Below, piece after piece: positions 1 to 10,009 of a stretch of 64,000 bases of DNA (position 1 is the first letter of the stretch; every line of letters starts with the position of its first letter). Where the stretch lies: contig MLAK01000560.1 of assembly GCA_001839685.1 (NCBI GenBank), positions 132,865-196,864 of the forward strand, read 5' to 3'. This DNA is from Tritrichomonas foetus (lineage: Eukaryota; Parabasalia; Tritrichomonadida; Tritrichomonadidae). Both the position numbers and the translations under genes were made by a program. The notes beneath the pieces are model-generated. The model did not search any database. It was not told the DNA's origin and worked only from the letters and a program-made list of their open reading frames with translations.

Positions 1-762
1 AAAAAGTTGTTGATTAATTTAAAAAGTGGAGAAATCAAATATACGTAAAAGTGAAATTTTGAATAAATCCAACATTTGGCATGGTCAAATATATAGCACT
101 TTTGGCCTGAGTATTCAAACTTCCCTATCAAAATTGATCTATGAAAATAAATTATTCGTTATTTAGAAGAGTATTTTCAAAGAATTGATCAATGGGTTTC
201 TGAAATTTCTGATAATCTATTGATTAAATAAACCCAAATAATTTCACTATATAAAGCTATCAAATTTGTAAATTATATTTAAATTGAATAGGTTTTGAAA
301 TACAGAAAATGAAAATAAATACTATTTAATTTTTTTTTAAAGAGGAAAAGATAATCCAAACATTTTATAGAGCATTGAAATATTTTAGCCGAAAAGGAAA
401 ACATATACGTTAATATTGGAAAGATATAAAATTTTATGAAAAATTGGGGAAAAATGGTTTTATATCATACAAAAAGTTCATACATGCCTTAAACTTCATT
501 CAAACTTTAGATTAAGTAAGTTATTAAAAAGTTATTGATTAAATAAAACATTATAAAAAGTGGAAGTAAATTTAAGAAAACTTATAGAAACCACGAAAGA
601 AAATAATATTGCTCTAAAAAGTGAATATAAGCCTAACAAAAAGTTCAGATTCTGATAAAAAACGACTTAAAAAAGGAATTAAAACAAAATTAGATTTAAT
701 TAAAATTAAAAACAATCAAAAAGTTGGTATAAAGTTAATATTAAAAAAAAAAAGAAGCGAAA
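1..762. promoter_or_regulatory. Upstream region with clustered AAAAAGTT/AAAAAGTG motifs
   Basis: No gene is seen here. AAAAAGTT or AAAAAGTG occurs at 1, 21, 471, 526, 555, 616, 638 and 718, all on the plus strand and all before the kinase start at 763. A GGTCAAATATA element lies at 83-93. The density is far above what AT-rich composition would give (well under one per motif expected by a rough calculation), so a promoter or enhancer role is inferred. Confidence 0.4.
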
Positions 763-1818
763 ATGTTGAAACGGAACAACATGGGCTCCACTCTCTCCGA
801 ATTCACACCGGAGTCGATAGCTTTCATCACTCAAACACTCCGCGAGCATAATTTTGAATTAATCGAGCGAATTGGCTACGGCGGCTTTTCAATGATCTTC
901 AAAGTGAAATCTCTACGAATCCCCAAGTTCTATGCAGCAAAAGTTCTAAACACCGCATCAGTTCGTCACTCAAACCACAAGGCCACCTTCAAGAACGAAA
1001 GGAAGGCTCTTTCGCATTTGTCGCACCCCAATATTATTAAACTTGTCGACAATTTCGAAGCGGGAAAATTCGTTTTCCTCGTCCTTGAGCTATGTGGCCA
1101 GAAGACGCTCGAAGATGTCATTAAATCCGGCACTTCAACCATCACAGATCGAGTTATGTATATGAAACAATTATTACACGCCCTCGTCCACATCCACTCA
1201 ATGGGATATGTTCATCGTGATATAAAGCCTGCCAATGTCCTATTCGACGATTACGGTCGCGTCAAACTCGCAGATTTTGGACTATGCATCAAATGGCCAA
1301 CAAATGGCGAAAAATCAAGCGAATTTTTGGGATCACCCCATTTCATGGCGCCAGAGATATTCAGAAGGGAACCATTCGATCCTTACAAAGCCGACATTTA
1401 TTCCCTCGGAGTTACTTTTTACGAATTATGCGGCGGAACTGTTAATTGGCCTGCTTCACTCGATATAATCAGCGCTATTATAGGTAAGGAAGGTTTTATC
1501 GTCCACCACGGTACAAAACCCGACGTAACTAAGATTGTAATTTCGATGACGAAAATGAAGGCTTCATCAAGACCGTCACTTTTTACGATAGCTCGTCAAC
1601 CACTTTTCCACGCACAGAGAAAGGCAATGCAAGCGCCAGTGCCTGCAACCACTCGAACGACTCCGACACCAATCAGAAAACAATCAGCTGCAAAAGTCGA
1701 GACAAAAACTGTGCGCGCAAAGAAGGTCACAACAAGCGAATTGAAGAAGCCGAAGAGGAGGAGATCCGTCCAACCTGTTTATGGATCTATTCACGCAATG
1801 AAATCTTCATTCTCATAA
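763..1818 (+). CDS. Serine/threonine protein kinase with basic C-terminal tail
   Basis: This 351-residue protein is a complete eukaryotic protein kinase. The glycine-rich loop (GYGGFS) is near residues 38-43, the ATP-binding lysine is Lys60, the catalytic loop HRDIKPAN starts at 151, DFG is at 171-173 and APE at 196-198, so it should be active. The activation segment (GSPHFMAPE) and overall form resemble the CAMK/ULK/NEK groups, but I cannot place it firmly. After the domain comes a basic tail rich in Thr, Pro, Lys and Arg (about 285-351), probably disordered. A second in-frame ATG at 781 gives a protein starting MGST, which could be myristoylated. That start is possible because the first six residues add nothing to the domain. 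The substrate is unknown. Confidence 0.9.
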   Translation: MLKRNNMGSTLSEFTPESIAFITQTLREHNFELIERIGYGGFSMIFKVKSLRIPKFYAAKVLNTASVRHSNHKATFKNERKALSHLSHPNIIKLVDNFEAGKFVFLVLELCGQKTLEDVIKSGTSTITDRVMYMKQLLHALVHIHSMGYVHRDIKPANVLFDDYGRVKLADFGLCIKWPTNGEKSSEFLGSPHFMAPEIFRREPFDPYKADIYSLGVTFYELCGGTVNWPASLDIISAIIGKEGFIVHHGTKPDVTKIVISMTKMKASSRPSLFTIARQPLFHAQRKAMQAPVPATTRTTPTPIRKQSAAKVETKTVRAKKVTTSELKKPKRRRSVQPVYGSIHAMKSSFS

Positions 1819-1995
1819 GATTTTGGCACTTTTTATTTTGATGTTTAATTTGGTTAAATTTTTTGACCTGTTTTTGCATCGTTGTGTATTATTTATATAT
1901 AATTGATGGTTGTGATCTTTGAAATAGATGCTGTTGATGTTTTTTATTTTATTTCCCTTTCTATAAACAGCTATATCATGATGAATTTTTCAGAT

Positions 1996-2038
<43 letters not shown>

Positions 2039-2700
2039 TTTTGTTGTTGTTGTTGTTGTTGTTAACATTTATTTAAAGATTTGTGAATGTAAGACTTTGG
2101 AGACTTTTTTTTTTTTTACTTGATTAACTTTTAAGGATTCAATGCATTTTTAAGCTGATTTTCTCGTGTTAATCTAATATAGATCAGATATCTCATTTCT
2201 ATAGATTAGAAATCAAATATACATCTCCCAGAAGCATGAAAATTGCTTGAAGAAACCATTTAAAAAAGATGGTATAATTCTACCAAAATGTGGTGATAAT
2301 ATAATGTTTCAATGTAATTTGGCGTCGAAAAGATTAAATCATATTATCAGAGAAAACCCATCATTCGATGAACAATGATTATAGTCAAGAAAAACCAATA
2401 TTTTGCGAATGAGAACAATTCAGGAGAATTCTTGTGAAATATAGATTTTCCCACAACAATTCGTCATTGCATAAGATTTCTACTTCAGGAGAAAAAATAT
2501 GAAATGTCTCTAAATCATGAAATTCTTTAATGATAATTGTTCAAGTCTTATCATTAAATATTGAATACGTTATCATATGTTTAATTTAATATTTCCATGC
2601 ATATCTGAATAGTATTCAATTATGTATTATAAATTCAATCTTAAAAAAGTTATCTCAACTAAAAAGAAATGATTTTATTTCCTCTTTACTGAAGCAGGGC
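1819..2700. other. Intergenic region with long poly-T
   Basis: This is a convergent spacer between the kinase and the metacaspase. It holds a homopolymer of about 39 T at 1998-2036 followed by seven TTG repeats at 2041-2061. Around 2230-2420 short protein-like stretches appear in shifting plus-strand frames, perhaps a decayed gene, but I cannot identify them. Nothing else is seen. Confidence 0.45.
1998..2061. repeat. Poly-T tract followed by (TTG)7 microsatellite
   Basis: About 39 consecutive T residues, a single A, then TTG repeated seven times. Read directly from sequence. Such tracts are prone to length error in assemblies and to slippage in cells. Confidence 0.9.
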
Positions 2701-3663
2701 TTAGTATGTATGTCCACGATTTGGATGATCTGCTGGTGGTCTCTCACGATGTGGGAAAATTGGTTCATCAAGCATTGAAGGTGATGTTGTTGCATATGTA
2801 AAATGCTGCTTAAATCTACTGATGTAAGGATTGATTTTTGTTTCCATTTGTTTTGTTGTGATATTTTGATCTTTGTTGAATAAATCCCAAAAATAATAGG
2901 AAAATATTCCTTGATCAGTTGATTTAATTTTGGTTTGTTTTGCTGTTTGGTCATCTTTTGAGGCACTAATTGACATGATATTATCTGGAATCACTCCTTT
3001 CATTCCTGGATGTGATTGTATATCCCACATAGATCCACTATGACAGCAATCAGATAGCAATACTATTCTTTGACCATGTGCATACTGAGCTAAATATTCT
3101 GCTAATTCATCATCAATTACGTATCCTGTATCAAACAGCATTACTTCATCATATCCATCTGATTCATCTCCACTTTTATCAACAACGGAACAACCATGTC
3201 CAGTATAGAAAATTGTTAAATCTGTTTCACTTTTTTCAAGAACGAATTGAAGCCAGCTTTTGAATATTTTCGGAGTTGTGTTATGTAAGAATACCATTTT
3301 ATATCCCATTTTCTTATGATTGATTGCAACTGTAATAGAGTCATTCAAAGGTCCCACACCAAGCTGATATTTAGGCTTTGTATATGTATTGACTACAATT
3401 AGAAGAACTTTGGATGAAATGCCATCAGCAAGCTGAGGAGGGACTTTGTTTGGACTTAGATCATTTAAACATATTCCTAAGTGATTCATAATCTTCAACG
3501 AGGCTTCAATAGTGTTTGAACCTCTCAATTCTTGAAATTGCTCTTTTCGTGTATTCGCGTCCATATGAACTTGTTGTGTTTGTTCTTTCTTTATCTTATC
3601 AAGTACGGCATCATCTGATGAATCTGAAAAGTGATCTCTTGTGCTACTTCCTTCCTGGCCCAT
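2701..3663 (-). CDS. Metacaspase (clan CD cysteine peptidase, family C14)
   Basis: This 320-residue protein has a caspase-like fold. The first beta strand is near residues 84-91 (SSKVLLIVV). The catalytic histidine is His156 in YTGHGC, and the catalytic cysteine is most likely Cys207 in SDCCHSGS, the metacaspase form of the DSCHSG motif. Known metacaspases cleave after Arg or Lys and take part in cell death and proteostasis. Residues 1-75 form a short polar prodomain without a zinc finger or proline-rich region, so it is a compact single-domain enzyme. The start is well supported: TCACTTATTAG, a trichomonad initiator-like sequence, directly abuts the ATG. The C-terminus (after about 300) is Pro/His/Arg-rich. 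Neighbours do not suggest a shared function. Confidence 0.93.
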   Translation of the reverse strand: MGQEGSSTRDHFSDSSDDAVLDKIKKEQTQQVHMDANTRKEQFQELRGSNTIEASLKIMNHLGICLNDLSPNKVPPQLADGISSKVLLIVVNTYTKPKYQLGVGPLNDSITVAINHKKMGYKMVFLHNTTPKIFKSWLQFVLEKSETDLTIFYTGHGCSVVDKSGDESDGYDEVMLFDTGYVIDDELAEYLAQYAHGQRIVLLSDCCHSGSMWDIQSHPGMKGVIPDNIMSISASKDDQTAKQTKIKSTDQGIFSYYFWDLFNKDQNITTKQMETKINPYISRFKQHFTYATTSPSMLDEPIFPHRERPPADHPNRGHTY

Positions 3664-3674
3664 CTAATAAGTGA
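3664..3674 (-). promoter_or_regulatory. Initiator-like element of the metacaspase gene
   Basis: On the minus strand TCACTTATTAG lies immediately before the ATG. It matches the TCA(C/T)TT(A/T) core of the trichomonad Inr, and a very short 5' leader is normal in that group. Whether transcription starts at its A is inferred. Confidence 0.55.
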
Positions 3675-3904
3675 CATGAAATACTTCAGGATGTGATGTG
3701 ATCTGAAATGCGAAATTTATTTCGAAATGACGACTTTTCATCAAATAACCAACCACTTTCATCATACAGCCAATGATTAATGTGATGAATTAGATAGCAT
3801 AGAAAAGAAAAAAATATACCTCTATCAAATATCGCTTTTTCTTTTGAATCATTTCTGAAATTAACAATAGTTGAAAGGAAGAGTTCAGTCAAACTGTTTT
3901 AAAG

Positions 3905-4770
3905 AGGAATTTAGAAATTAACATTGACATGCTTCTTTGGGTTTATTTGACACAAGTTTTTAGAATCTAATGACGAGACTTGAAAAAGATGATAATTGCA
4001 TATATAATTATCATTAATATTCTTATTAGGATGATGATGAGTGAAGCTGTTCTTTAAGTGCTTTATTTTCCGATTAGAGAGCTTCATTTTTATGAAGAAT
4101 TTTAAGAATCTCGTTTTCATTTCGAAATTAATACATGTATAAGGAATTTGAAAATACTTCATGATCAACATCGTCAAGAATATATTTGTCATTTGAACTC
4201 AATTTTATAAAAATATCTTCAAATATTGGACGTTTTAATGGATTTGGAACTCATCATTGTTGTATCAATTCTTGAAATTCAGATTTAACTAGAATTGTGA
4301 ATTGTGGTTGATGATTTTCCTAAACCATTTTATTCATTAATTGAAATGATGTTATAATATCAGAATAAAAATCATAACCTGACTTTGATGTTAAAATTTC
4401 ATAAAACATGCTGTTAAAACTATATACATCAATGTTTCAGGTGATATGTACCAACTTTTCCGGTTTGTACTTGTAATACAAATTTTAGATCAAAGAATTT
4501 TAATGTTCCAAAACAGTAATTCTTGAAGATAAATTTTTATCAATTAAAACATTCCCTAGTTTCACATCCCGATTAAGAATATGTTTTTAATGCATATATT
4601 TCATTGCATTTACAATTTAGGTAATAACAATTTGACGATACGTGTTTTATAAATTCAAAACTTAATCAGCATACTTGAACGAAATAATAAAATTAACAAA
4701 TAGAAAAACTTTGATAATAAAAACTCGAACATATTACCGCAAATAAACAAGCCCGCATAAAGTGCAATTC
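3905..4770 (-). pseudogene. Decayed TKL-like protein kinase
   Basis: Reading the minus strand, kinase signatures survive across several frames with stops between them. At about 4625-4530 the frame reads AMKYMH, a stop, then NRDVKLGNVLID, a damaged HRDxKxxN catalytic loop. At about 4465-4330 it reads WYISPETLMY followed by SMFYEILTSKSGYDFYSD, the APE and subdomain IX region. At about 4260-4200 it reads PNPLKRPIFEDIFIKL, the subdomain XI arginine region (usually DPxxRPxFxxI). Residual open frames continue to about 3911. Order and spacing match a kinase of the tyrosine-kinase-like type common in trichomonads. Multiple stops and frameshifts mean it cannot make a kinase. The upstream limit is uncertain. 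Confidence 0.72.
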
Positions 4771-5056
4771 ATAAACACAATAATTTTATTAAATACACAA
4801 GACTAAAGTCTCGAAACTAGGTTTAAGAATATATCTTGTAGATTCATTGAATCATTAAAAGAGGTGGATAATCGTTTGATACAACGAAAATCTAATATTT
4901 CATGGTTCTTCTCAATTAATTAATTCATAAATTCCCTTCCAGTGAAAAATAGAGCTGTATCAACGTGAATCTGACACACCGAAATTGACCTTTGTTTATG
5001 GTGAATTTATTCACGAAAAACTAAAAAAAAAAAACATTTCAAAAACAAATTAAAAG
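4771..5056. other. AT-rich spacer
   Basis: This lies between the kinase pseudogene and the phosphatase 3' end. It may include the lost N-terminal part of the pseudokinase, but no recognisable motif remains. Confidence 0.4.
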
Positions 5057-6406
5057 TTAGTACATAGAATGACGCCTAGTGATTGGCATACTTGTTGCTG
5101 CATTTGGTTTAGCATGTGAAGCAAAGTGTGGCTCAATTGGTGGAAGTTTTTTGGCTGTTGGATTCAATTTTGGTAAATATCTGAATGAAGAAGCGCATGG
5201 AACTTGTTTCACCATTTTTTCAGAGTCATCAACTCTTGCTGTTCCAACTTGTCTAATCATTCCACGCTTCATTGCTGTTTGATTATTACCACCATATATA
5301 TTACTCTGATTTGCACTTCCATTATTACAGGCCAAATTGTTTCCGTTAAAGGCGAAATTATTATTGATGTTTTTGAGTTGAGGAAATGCAGCAGCTCCAT
5401 AAGAAGCTGACGATTGACACATTCCATGTCTTGCGCTGAATTTCATTTCGAAGTCTATATATCGAATTAAATAATCTAACGGCTCGAATCTAACAATTTC
5501 ATACGTTTTCGGTTGAGTAACTCTTAATACCGCAGATTGGTTGTTTACAGTACCGCAATAATTTGATGCACTGAATACCGTTATACATCTATTTCCGAAT
5601 TTCTCTTCACAGCCTTCCATTACGCATTCGTGGCCTCGAATTAAAATATCTAAATTTGATAGGTCTAAAAACTCACAAAGCGCGCTTTCTGAAAAGAAAT
5701 AACCTGTTCCTCTTGATGACGGTTTAAAATGCTCAACTGAGTCTGATGGATCGCTCCATAATAATGCATCAATAATTTCATCACCAAATTCAGTAAAAGG
5801 TTTCTGAATATGAAAAAGTTGCTTCACGCTAAACATTGATGGGCCAATTCCTCCGTGAACACAAATCATTGAATTATCGATTCTGATTGAGAGAGGGAGA
5901 TGCGAAAACGAGTCGAGGAATAAATTGTAGATATTGTTGTCTGAAAATTCGTCGTTGACTTGAGTTTGGAAACCTCCTTGGCTGGCCATAAAATCGAATT
6001 CATGATTACCGCGAATAATAAACACTTTGTCCGGCCATAAAACTTTCAATAAGTAGACGATAACAATTGTATGAACTGAAAACTCACCACGATCAACTAA
6101 GTCGCCGAGAAAGACGAATCGATTTTTCGGATTTTGATTCGGAAGTCCTTCTGTTTTTAAGATTCGAAACAAATCGAGAACATGGCCGTGGAGGTCACCA
6201 ATAATCGTACATGGTGATTCGATATCAAGAAGCGTTGGTTCGACCTGGAAGTAAGATTTGGCTGCATTGATTAATTTGATGATGAGACTCTTTGGCATTT
6301 CGGGAAGATCCAGTTTGATTTTCCGGCTTGCATATAGTTCGATGTTGGATGAGGCTGCTTGCATGAAACTCGTGAGAAGAGCACGAAATTTATCTTGAAC
6401 ATCCAT
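5057..6406 (-). CDS. PPP-family serine/threonine protein phosphatase (PP1/PP2A-like)
   Basis: This 449-residue protein has all metal-binding and catalytic signatures of the PPP family in order: GDLHGH (70-75), GDLVDRG (101-107), RGNHE (132-136), VHGG with His184, LLWSDP (215-220), RGHE (258-261) and the SAPNYC equivalent FSASNYC (278-284). It is therefore expected to be an active metal-dependent phosphoprotein phosphatase. The catalytic domain covers about residues 15-320. A tail of about 130 residues follows, rich in Asn, Ala and Gly and later basic, with no domain I recognise. It lacks the classic PP2A DYFL carboxyl end. The first Met fits, since the domain's N-terminal helix begins soon after. 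Which PPP subclass it belongs to is undecided. Confidence 0.95.
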   Translation of the reverse strand: MDVQDKFRALLTSFMQAASSNIELYASRKIKLDLPEMPKSLIIKLINAAKSYFQVEPTLLDIESPCTIIGDLHGHVLDLFRILKTEGLPNQNPKNRFVFLGDLVDRGEFSVHTIVIVYLLKVLWPDKVFIIRGNHEFDFMASQGGFQTQVNDEFSDNNIYNLFLDSFSHLPLSIRIDNSMICVHGGIGPSMFSVKQLFHIQKPFTEFGDEIIDALLWSDPSDSVEHFKPSSRGTGYFFSESALCEFLDLSNLDILIRGHECVMEGCEEKFGNRCITVFSASNYCGTVNNQSAVLRVTQPKTYEIVRFEPLDYLIRYIDFEMKFSARHGMCQSSASYGAAAFPQLKNINNNFAFNGNNLACNNGSANQSNIYGGNNQTAMKRGMIRQVGTARVDDSEKMVKQVPCASSFRYLPKLNPTAKKLPPIEPHFASHAKPNAATSMPITRRHSMY

Positions 6407-7507
6407 TATTTTTTTGATTAAATATTTTTTCTATCGGATTCAATTCATATGATTCATAAAATTGTCGAAATCATTGAATGACAAAATCTAGTTATATTTT
6501 TCGTACAAATTTGAATATGCGTGATCTGAGTAATTTCTCAAATTTTTCAATAATATTCAGATTTGTTTTGAAAAATTGTATTGACTATTTCAGTTTTAGT
6601 TTTTTTCTTCTTCTACTTCAAAGAATCGTAACTATTATTGCTTTATATTTCATGAATTTGATATACTCCAATCCACCACATGATTATAATTTATCTATGA
6701 TCTTATTTCAATAATGATGATTTATAATAGCATTTAATATTATTACAAATATGTTCATAAAATGATTTAGTAAGTGATAAAAATCACTTTTTCTGTATAA
6801 AAATATAATAAAAATTAATTATAACGTTATTTCATCCAAACTTTTCTTTATTTGATAATAGTCGGTTTATTTATGATACAATAGTATATTATAGTTATTT
6901 TTAGTCTTTACATCATTTATTCATGATTACTTTAGCAATTTTGAATAATATAATACGAAAAATGTGTGGAATTATTCTGCAAATAGTGCCAGATAAGGGT
7001 TATAATAGCACTACTACAAGATGAAGGTATCATATTTTTTTAGAGTAGTTCCTAATTTAACTATTTTTTCTGTATTTCTCATTTCTGGGAATTTTCATGA
7101 ATCGCAGCTATATTGGAACAATATATTGAAATTAAACTTTATACACTGCAGGTTTTTATTTCTGAAGAATTTTACTTTTCTTTAAGGGTTGGTGGTTGAA
7201 TCAGATTGCAGAAATATAATATTTGTAAATAAAAATCATTCAAAAAGATGATGCGTGAATGTCAAAAAGTGTTTGAGTCTGTTTCAATTTATCCAACAAA
7301 ACCTAGATTCCAAGCTTTATTCCCAAGAAACTCTTTTCGAATTCTAAATCTGAAACAATATCAGACAAAAGCTCATAAATAAATAAATAAATAAATAAAT
7401 AAAAATAAATAAATAAAAATAAAAAAATAAAAAAAATAAAAAATAAAAATAAAAATAAAAAAGCGTGTCTGAAATTAAGAAAGTAAGTAAATATCAACAA
7501 TAAATCT
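6407..7507. other. Divergent-side spacer, AT-rich
   Basis: About 1.1 kb between the phosphatase start and the amylase-like 3' end. It contains an AT-rich simple repeat at 7371-7461 and short hydrophobic frames without coding character (for example 6478-6714). No RNA gene or element is recognised. Confidence 0.5.
7371..7461. repeat. (AAAT)n / A-rich microsatellite
   Basis: A run of AAAT units degrading into AAAAAT, about 90 bp, just beyond the 3' end of the amylase-like gene. Seen directly. Confidence 0.9.
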
Positions 7508-10009
7508 TTAGTACTCGAATATTTGTGATTGATAAGCTTCCAAACAGAGATACAGGCCAGTTTCCCTCATTTCATGTGGGTCCCTGACATATGTAGTGTT
7601 CGATATCATTTCATGCACGTTTATTTCACGCATGTCGAGCGGCGCATCATTACATATCACGCGCCCGCCCGACCAGTCGTTTGAGAAGTTGACTGTTATG
7701 AGGAGGTGCTGATTATCTTTAACCCATTTCCATGCAACGACGTTGTGTGCATCATGAACAGGGAGAGGTTCCCATTCACCGTAACGAATTGCATTTGTTT
7801 CTAAGACGCGGAAAAGACGAGTGTAAAATAGAATCATTTTCTGGTCACAGCTCTCTTTTTGGGCGCGGCGGAGGTTGACATCAATTTGATGTTTGTAACC
7901 AAGCCACTGATGGAAATTGATCAGTCTGATACCGGGTAATGTCAATAATGCGACGGTGGCGGCGGTTGTTGCTTTGAAATTACCCCAGAAACGAGTAATG
8001 GCACGCATTTCATCATGATTTTCGATGAAATGGACCATTTTCTTGGTGATGAAATGATTCTGGAAAATAAGGTCACGGAAACCGTGAATGTCACCACTCG
8101 CTAAATGATCAATTAACTCTTTTTCATAAATATAATTGAATCCGCAATTCAAAAGCATTTCTTGATTTTCATAGCCATAGGATTCCGCCATCATGACGAA
8201 ATCTGGATATGTAGTTCTAACTCGATCGATAGCTTCTTTCCAAAATTCGATTTCTGGCATTTCGAAATTACCATTTTCTTCACCTTGAAGCTGGTCCCTC
8301 CAATATGTTGCGAAGTTATCATTAATTAAGTATTGGGCAAGATGAACTCGAACACCATCACAATATTTGGAAATATGAGCAAGTTTGTTGATTTGCATTT
8401 CACGGACTTCTCGATTGAATATGTTTAATTGTGCAGTAAACCGCATTGGTGGCATCCATTTACCAGCACCATAGGCAACACCATCTTCCATGAATCTGGC
8501 AAGATCGACTTTTCCATTTTCATCGTGATCACCTTTCACTGCATGCATGTAGTAATTGGGATGCTCTGTGTATTCTGGTGCATCAATTGCTGTGTCATTT
8601 GGAACGAAATCAAGCATGAGTCTCATGCCGCGTTGTCTGAGTTGATCTCTGAACCAAACAAGATCTTCCATTGTTCCTAATTGTGGGTTGAGCTCATACT
8701 TGACGATTGATAATGGATATCCGATGACATCTTCATTGGTCCAGTCTGGTAAATATTCATTATAACGATCGAGAAGAATTTGATCATTAAGATCAAATTC
8801 GAGACATTTATCACCTAAAGTCCATGCTCCATAAAGCCATACCCATTGGAATCCCATCGACTTCCAATCATGGAGTTCATATTCTGGAATTTCACGTAGC
8901 ATTGTAATTGGGTGACCATATTTCTGAGAAAGACTGTATAAAAATGGTCGAATGGAAATCTCCAATAATTGATCACCTGCTTTAATGAGAGATGGATCAT
9001 TTGGGTCAAGCTTAGGGAACATCATTGGCTGGCGTGGTGAATATGGTGATTTGTATGAACGAGGTGAAGCCTTTGGCGCTTCATTATTTAATTGCAAATC
9101 TAAAACAGGAAGTGTCACGTTTCCATTCGGCTTGTTCAAGGTGAACACAGGCGTATGAGTTGCTTTCTCCTCTTCACTTTTTGTTGATGATTCTTCATCT
9201 TTTGCTTCTTCTTCCTCTTCTTCGATTTTTCTTGATTCGTCCTCTTCTTCAACATTTACTGTTTCTTCTTCTGTGTGATTTACTTCCTCTTCTGTGTGAT
9301 TTACTTCTTCTTCGCGGTTTTCTTCCTCTTCGTGGCTTTCTTCGTTTTGGGAAACAACTTCTTCTTCTTCTTCTTGATCGTCGCTTGATGGTTCCGGTTT
9401 GACTTTGATGGAAATCAGTTCGGGTTTGAAGACAGGTGCTGGACCCGGTGGTTGTTTCTCTTCAGGATTTTCTTCGTGAACTTCCTCTTCTTCTTCAATG
9501 GGGGTTTCTTCGTGTTTTTCTTCTTCTTCAAGTGGCGCCAAATTTTCTGGGATTTCAACTGGCTCGGATTGCGGAATGTCAACGTTTACAAATATTTGCT
9601 GTGAGTTTTCTTGCCTTTCGCGAGCGAGCCTTTCCTCGTCGAGGACTCCATCCCTATGTTTGGTAACCAACGGGTGAATTGTGCCAGTTGGAGTGAATTC
9701 CTTGGGATGGTGGAAGCGACCAAGAAGGTAGCGATCGGAAGTAAGCTCGGGCGGATTTTTGAGAACTGAGGTTCGTTGATATGTCGCAAATCTGTCGGTT
9801 TGATGATAAACGTCACGAACTGCTTGCCTGAATCTTTTTACTTCTTCGTTTTGTGACTTTTTCATTTGAACACGATGACGAGCGAGCGAAGGAGATTTAT
9901 CTACGGGTCTTCTTGAAACGAAACAATTAACTGTATGAATATTGGAAACAGGCTGTTTGCTCGTGCTGGACGGCGTCCTTGGCGTCTTCCTGCTTGAGAA
10001 ACTGGACAT
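7508..10009 (-). CDS. GH13 alpha-amylase-like protein, probable pseudoenzyme, with acidic N-terminal region
   Basis: This 833-residue protein has two parts. Residues about 1-340 are polar and mostly disordered, with a very Glu-rich stretch near 160-290. Residues about 350-833 form a GH13 (beta/alpha)8 domain. Conserved region I is LDFVPND (466-472), region II GVRVHLA, region III MMAESYG and region IV IENHDE. The acid/base Glu609 and the transition-state Asp666 are present. The nucleophile Asp of region II (GxRxD) is His556, and the usual NH of region I is Asn471-Asp472. Hydrolase activity is therefore doubtful. The domain most resembles a bacterial amylase group with GVRCDMA in region II (family knowledge from memory), so old transfer is possible. 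A glycogen-binding or scaffold role is a guess. No signal peptide is seen. Confidence 0.85.
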   Translation of the reverse strand: MSSFSSRKTPRTPSSTSKQPVSNIHTVNCFVSRRPVDKSPSLARHRVQMKKSQNEEVKRFRQAVRDVYHQTDRFATYQRTSVLKNPPELTSDRYLLGRFHHPKEFTPTGTIHPLVTKHRDGVLDEERLARERQENSQQIFVNVDIPQSEPVEIPENLAPLEEEEKHEETPIEEEEEVHEENPEEKQPPGPAPVFKPELISIKVKPEPSSDDQEEEEEVVSQNEESHEEEENREEEVNHTEEEVNHTEEETVNVEEEDESRKIEEEEEEAKDEESSTKSEEEKATHTPVFTLNKPNGNVTLPVLDLQLNNEAPKASPRSYKSPYSPRQPMMFPKLDPNDPSLIKAGDQLLEISIRPFLYSLSQKYGHPITMLREIPEYELHDWKSMGFQWVWLYGAWTLGDKCLEFDLNDQILLDRYNEYLPDWTNEDVIGYPLSIVKYELNPQLGTMEDLVWFRDQLRQRGMRLMLDFVPNDTAIDAPEYTEHPNYYMHAVKGDHDENGKVDLARFMEDGVAYGAGKWMPPMRFTAQLNIFNREVREMQINKLAHISKYCDGVRVHLAQYLINDNFATYWRDQLQGEENGNFEMPEIEFWKEAIDRVRTTYPDFVMMAESYGYENQEMLLNCGFNYIYEKELIDHLASGDIHGFRDLIFQNHFITKKMVHFIENHDEMRAITRFWGNFKATTAATVALLTLPGIRLINFHQWLGYKHQIDVNLRRAQKESCDQKMILFYTRLFRVLETNAIRYGEWEPLPVHDAHNVVAWKWVKDNQHLLITVNFSNDWSGGRVICNDAPLDMREINVHEMISNTTYVRDPHEMRETGLYLCLEAYQSQIFEY

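Noticed and set aside
621..851. 76-codon frame overlapping the first kinase start
   Set aside because: Begins with GTG, is Lys/Ile-rich and continues into the kinase gene in another frame; a shadow.
6478..6714. Hydrophobic 78-codon frame between phosphatase and amylase-like genes
   Set aside because: Phe/Ile/Leu-rich from AT composition, no motif and no GC rise.
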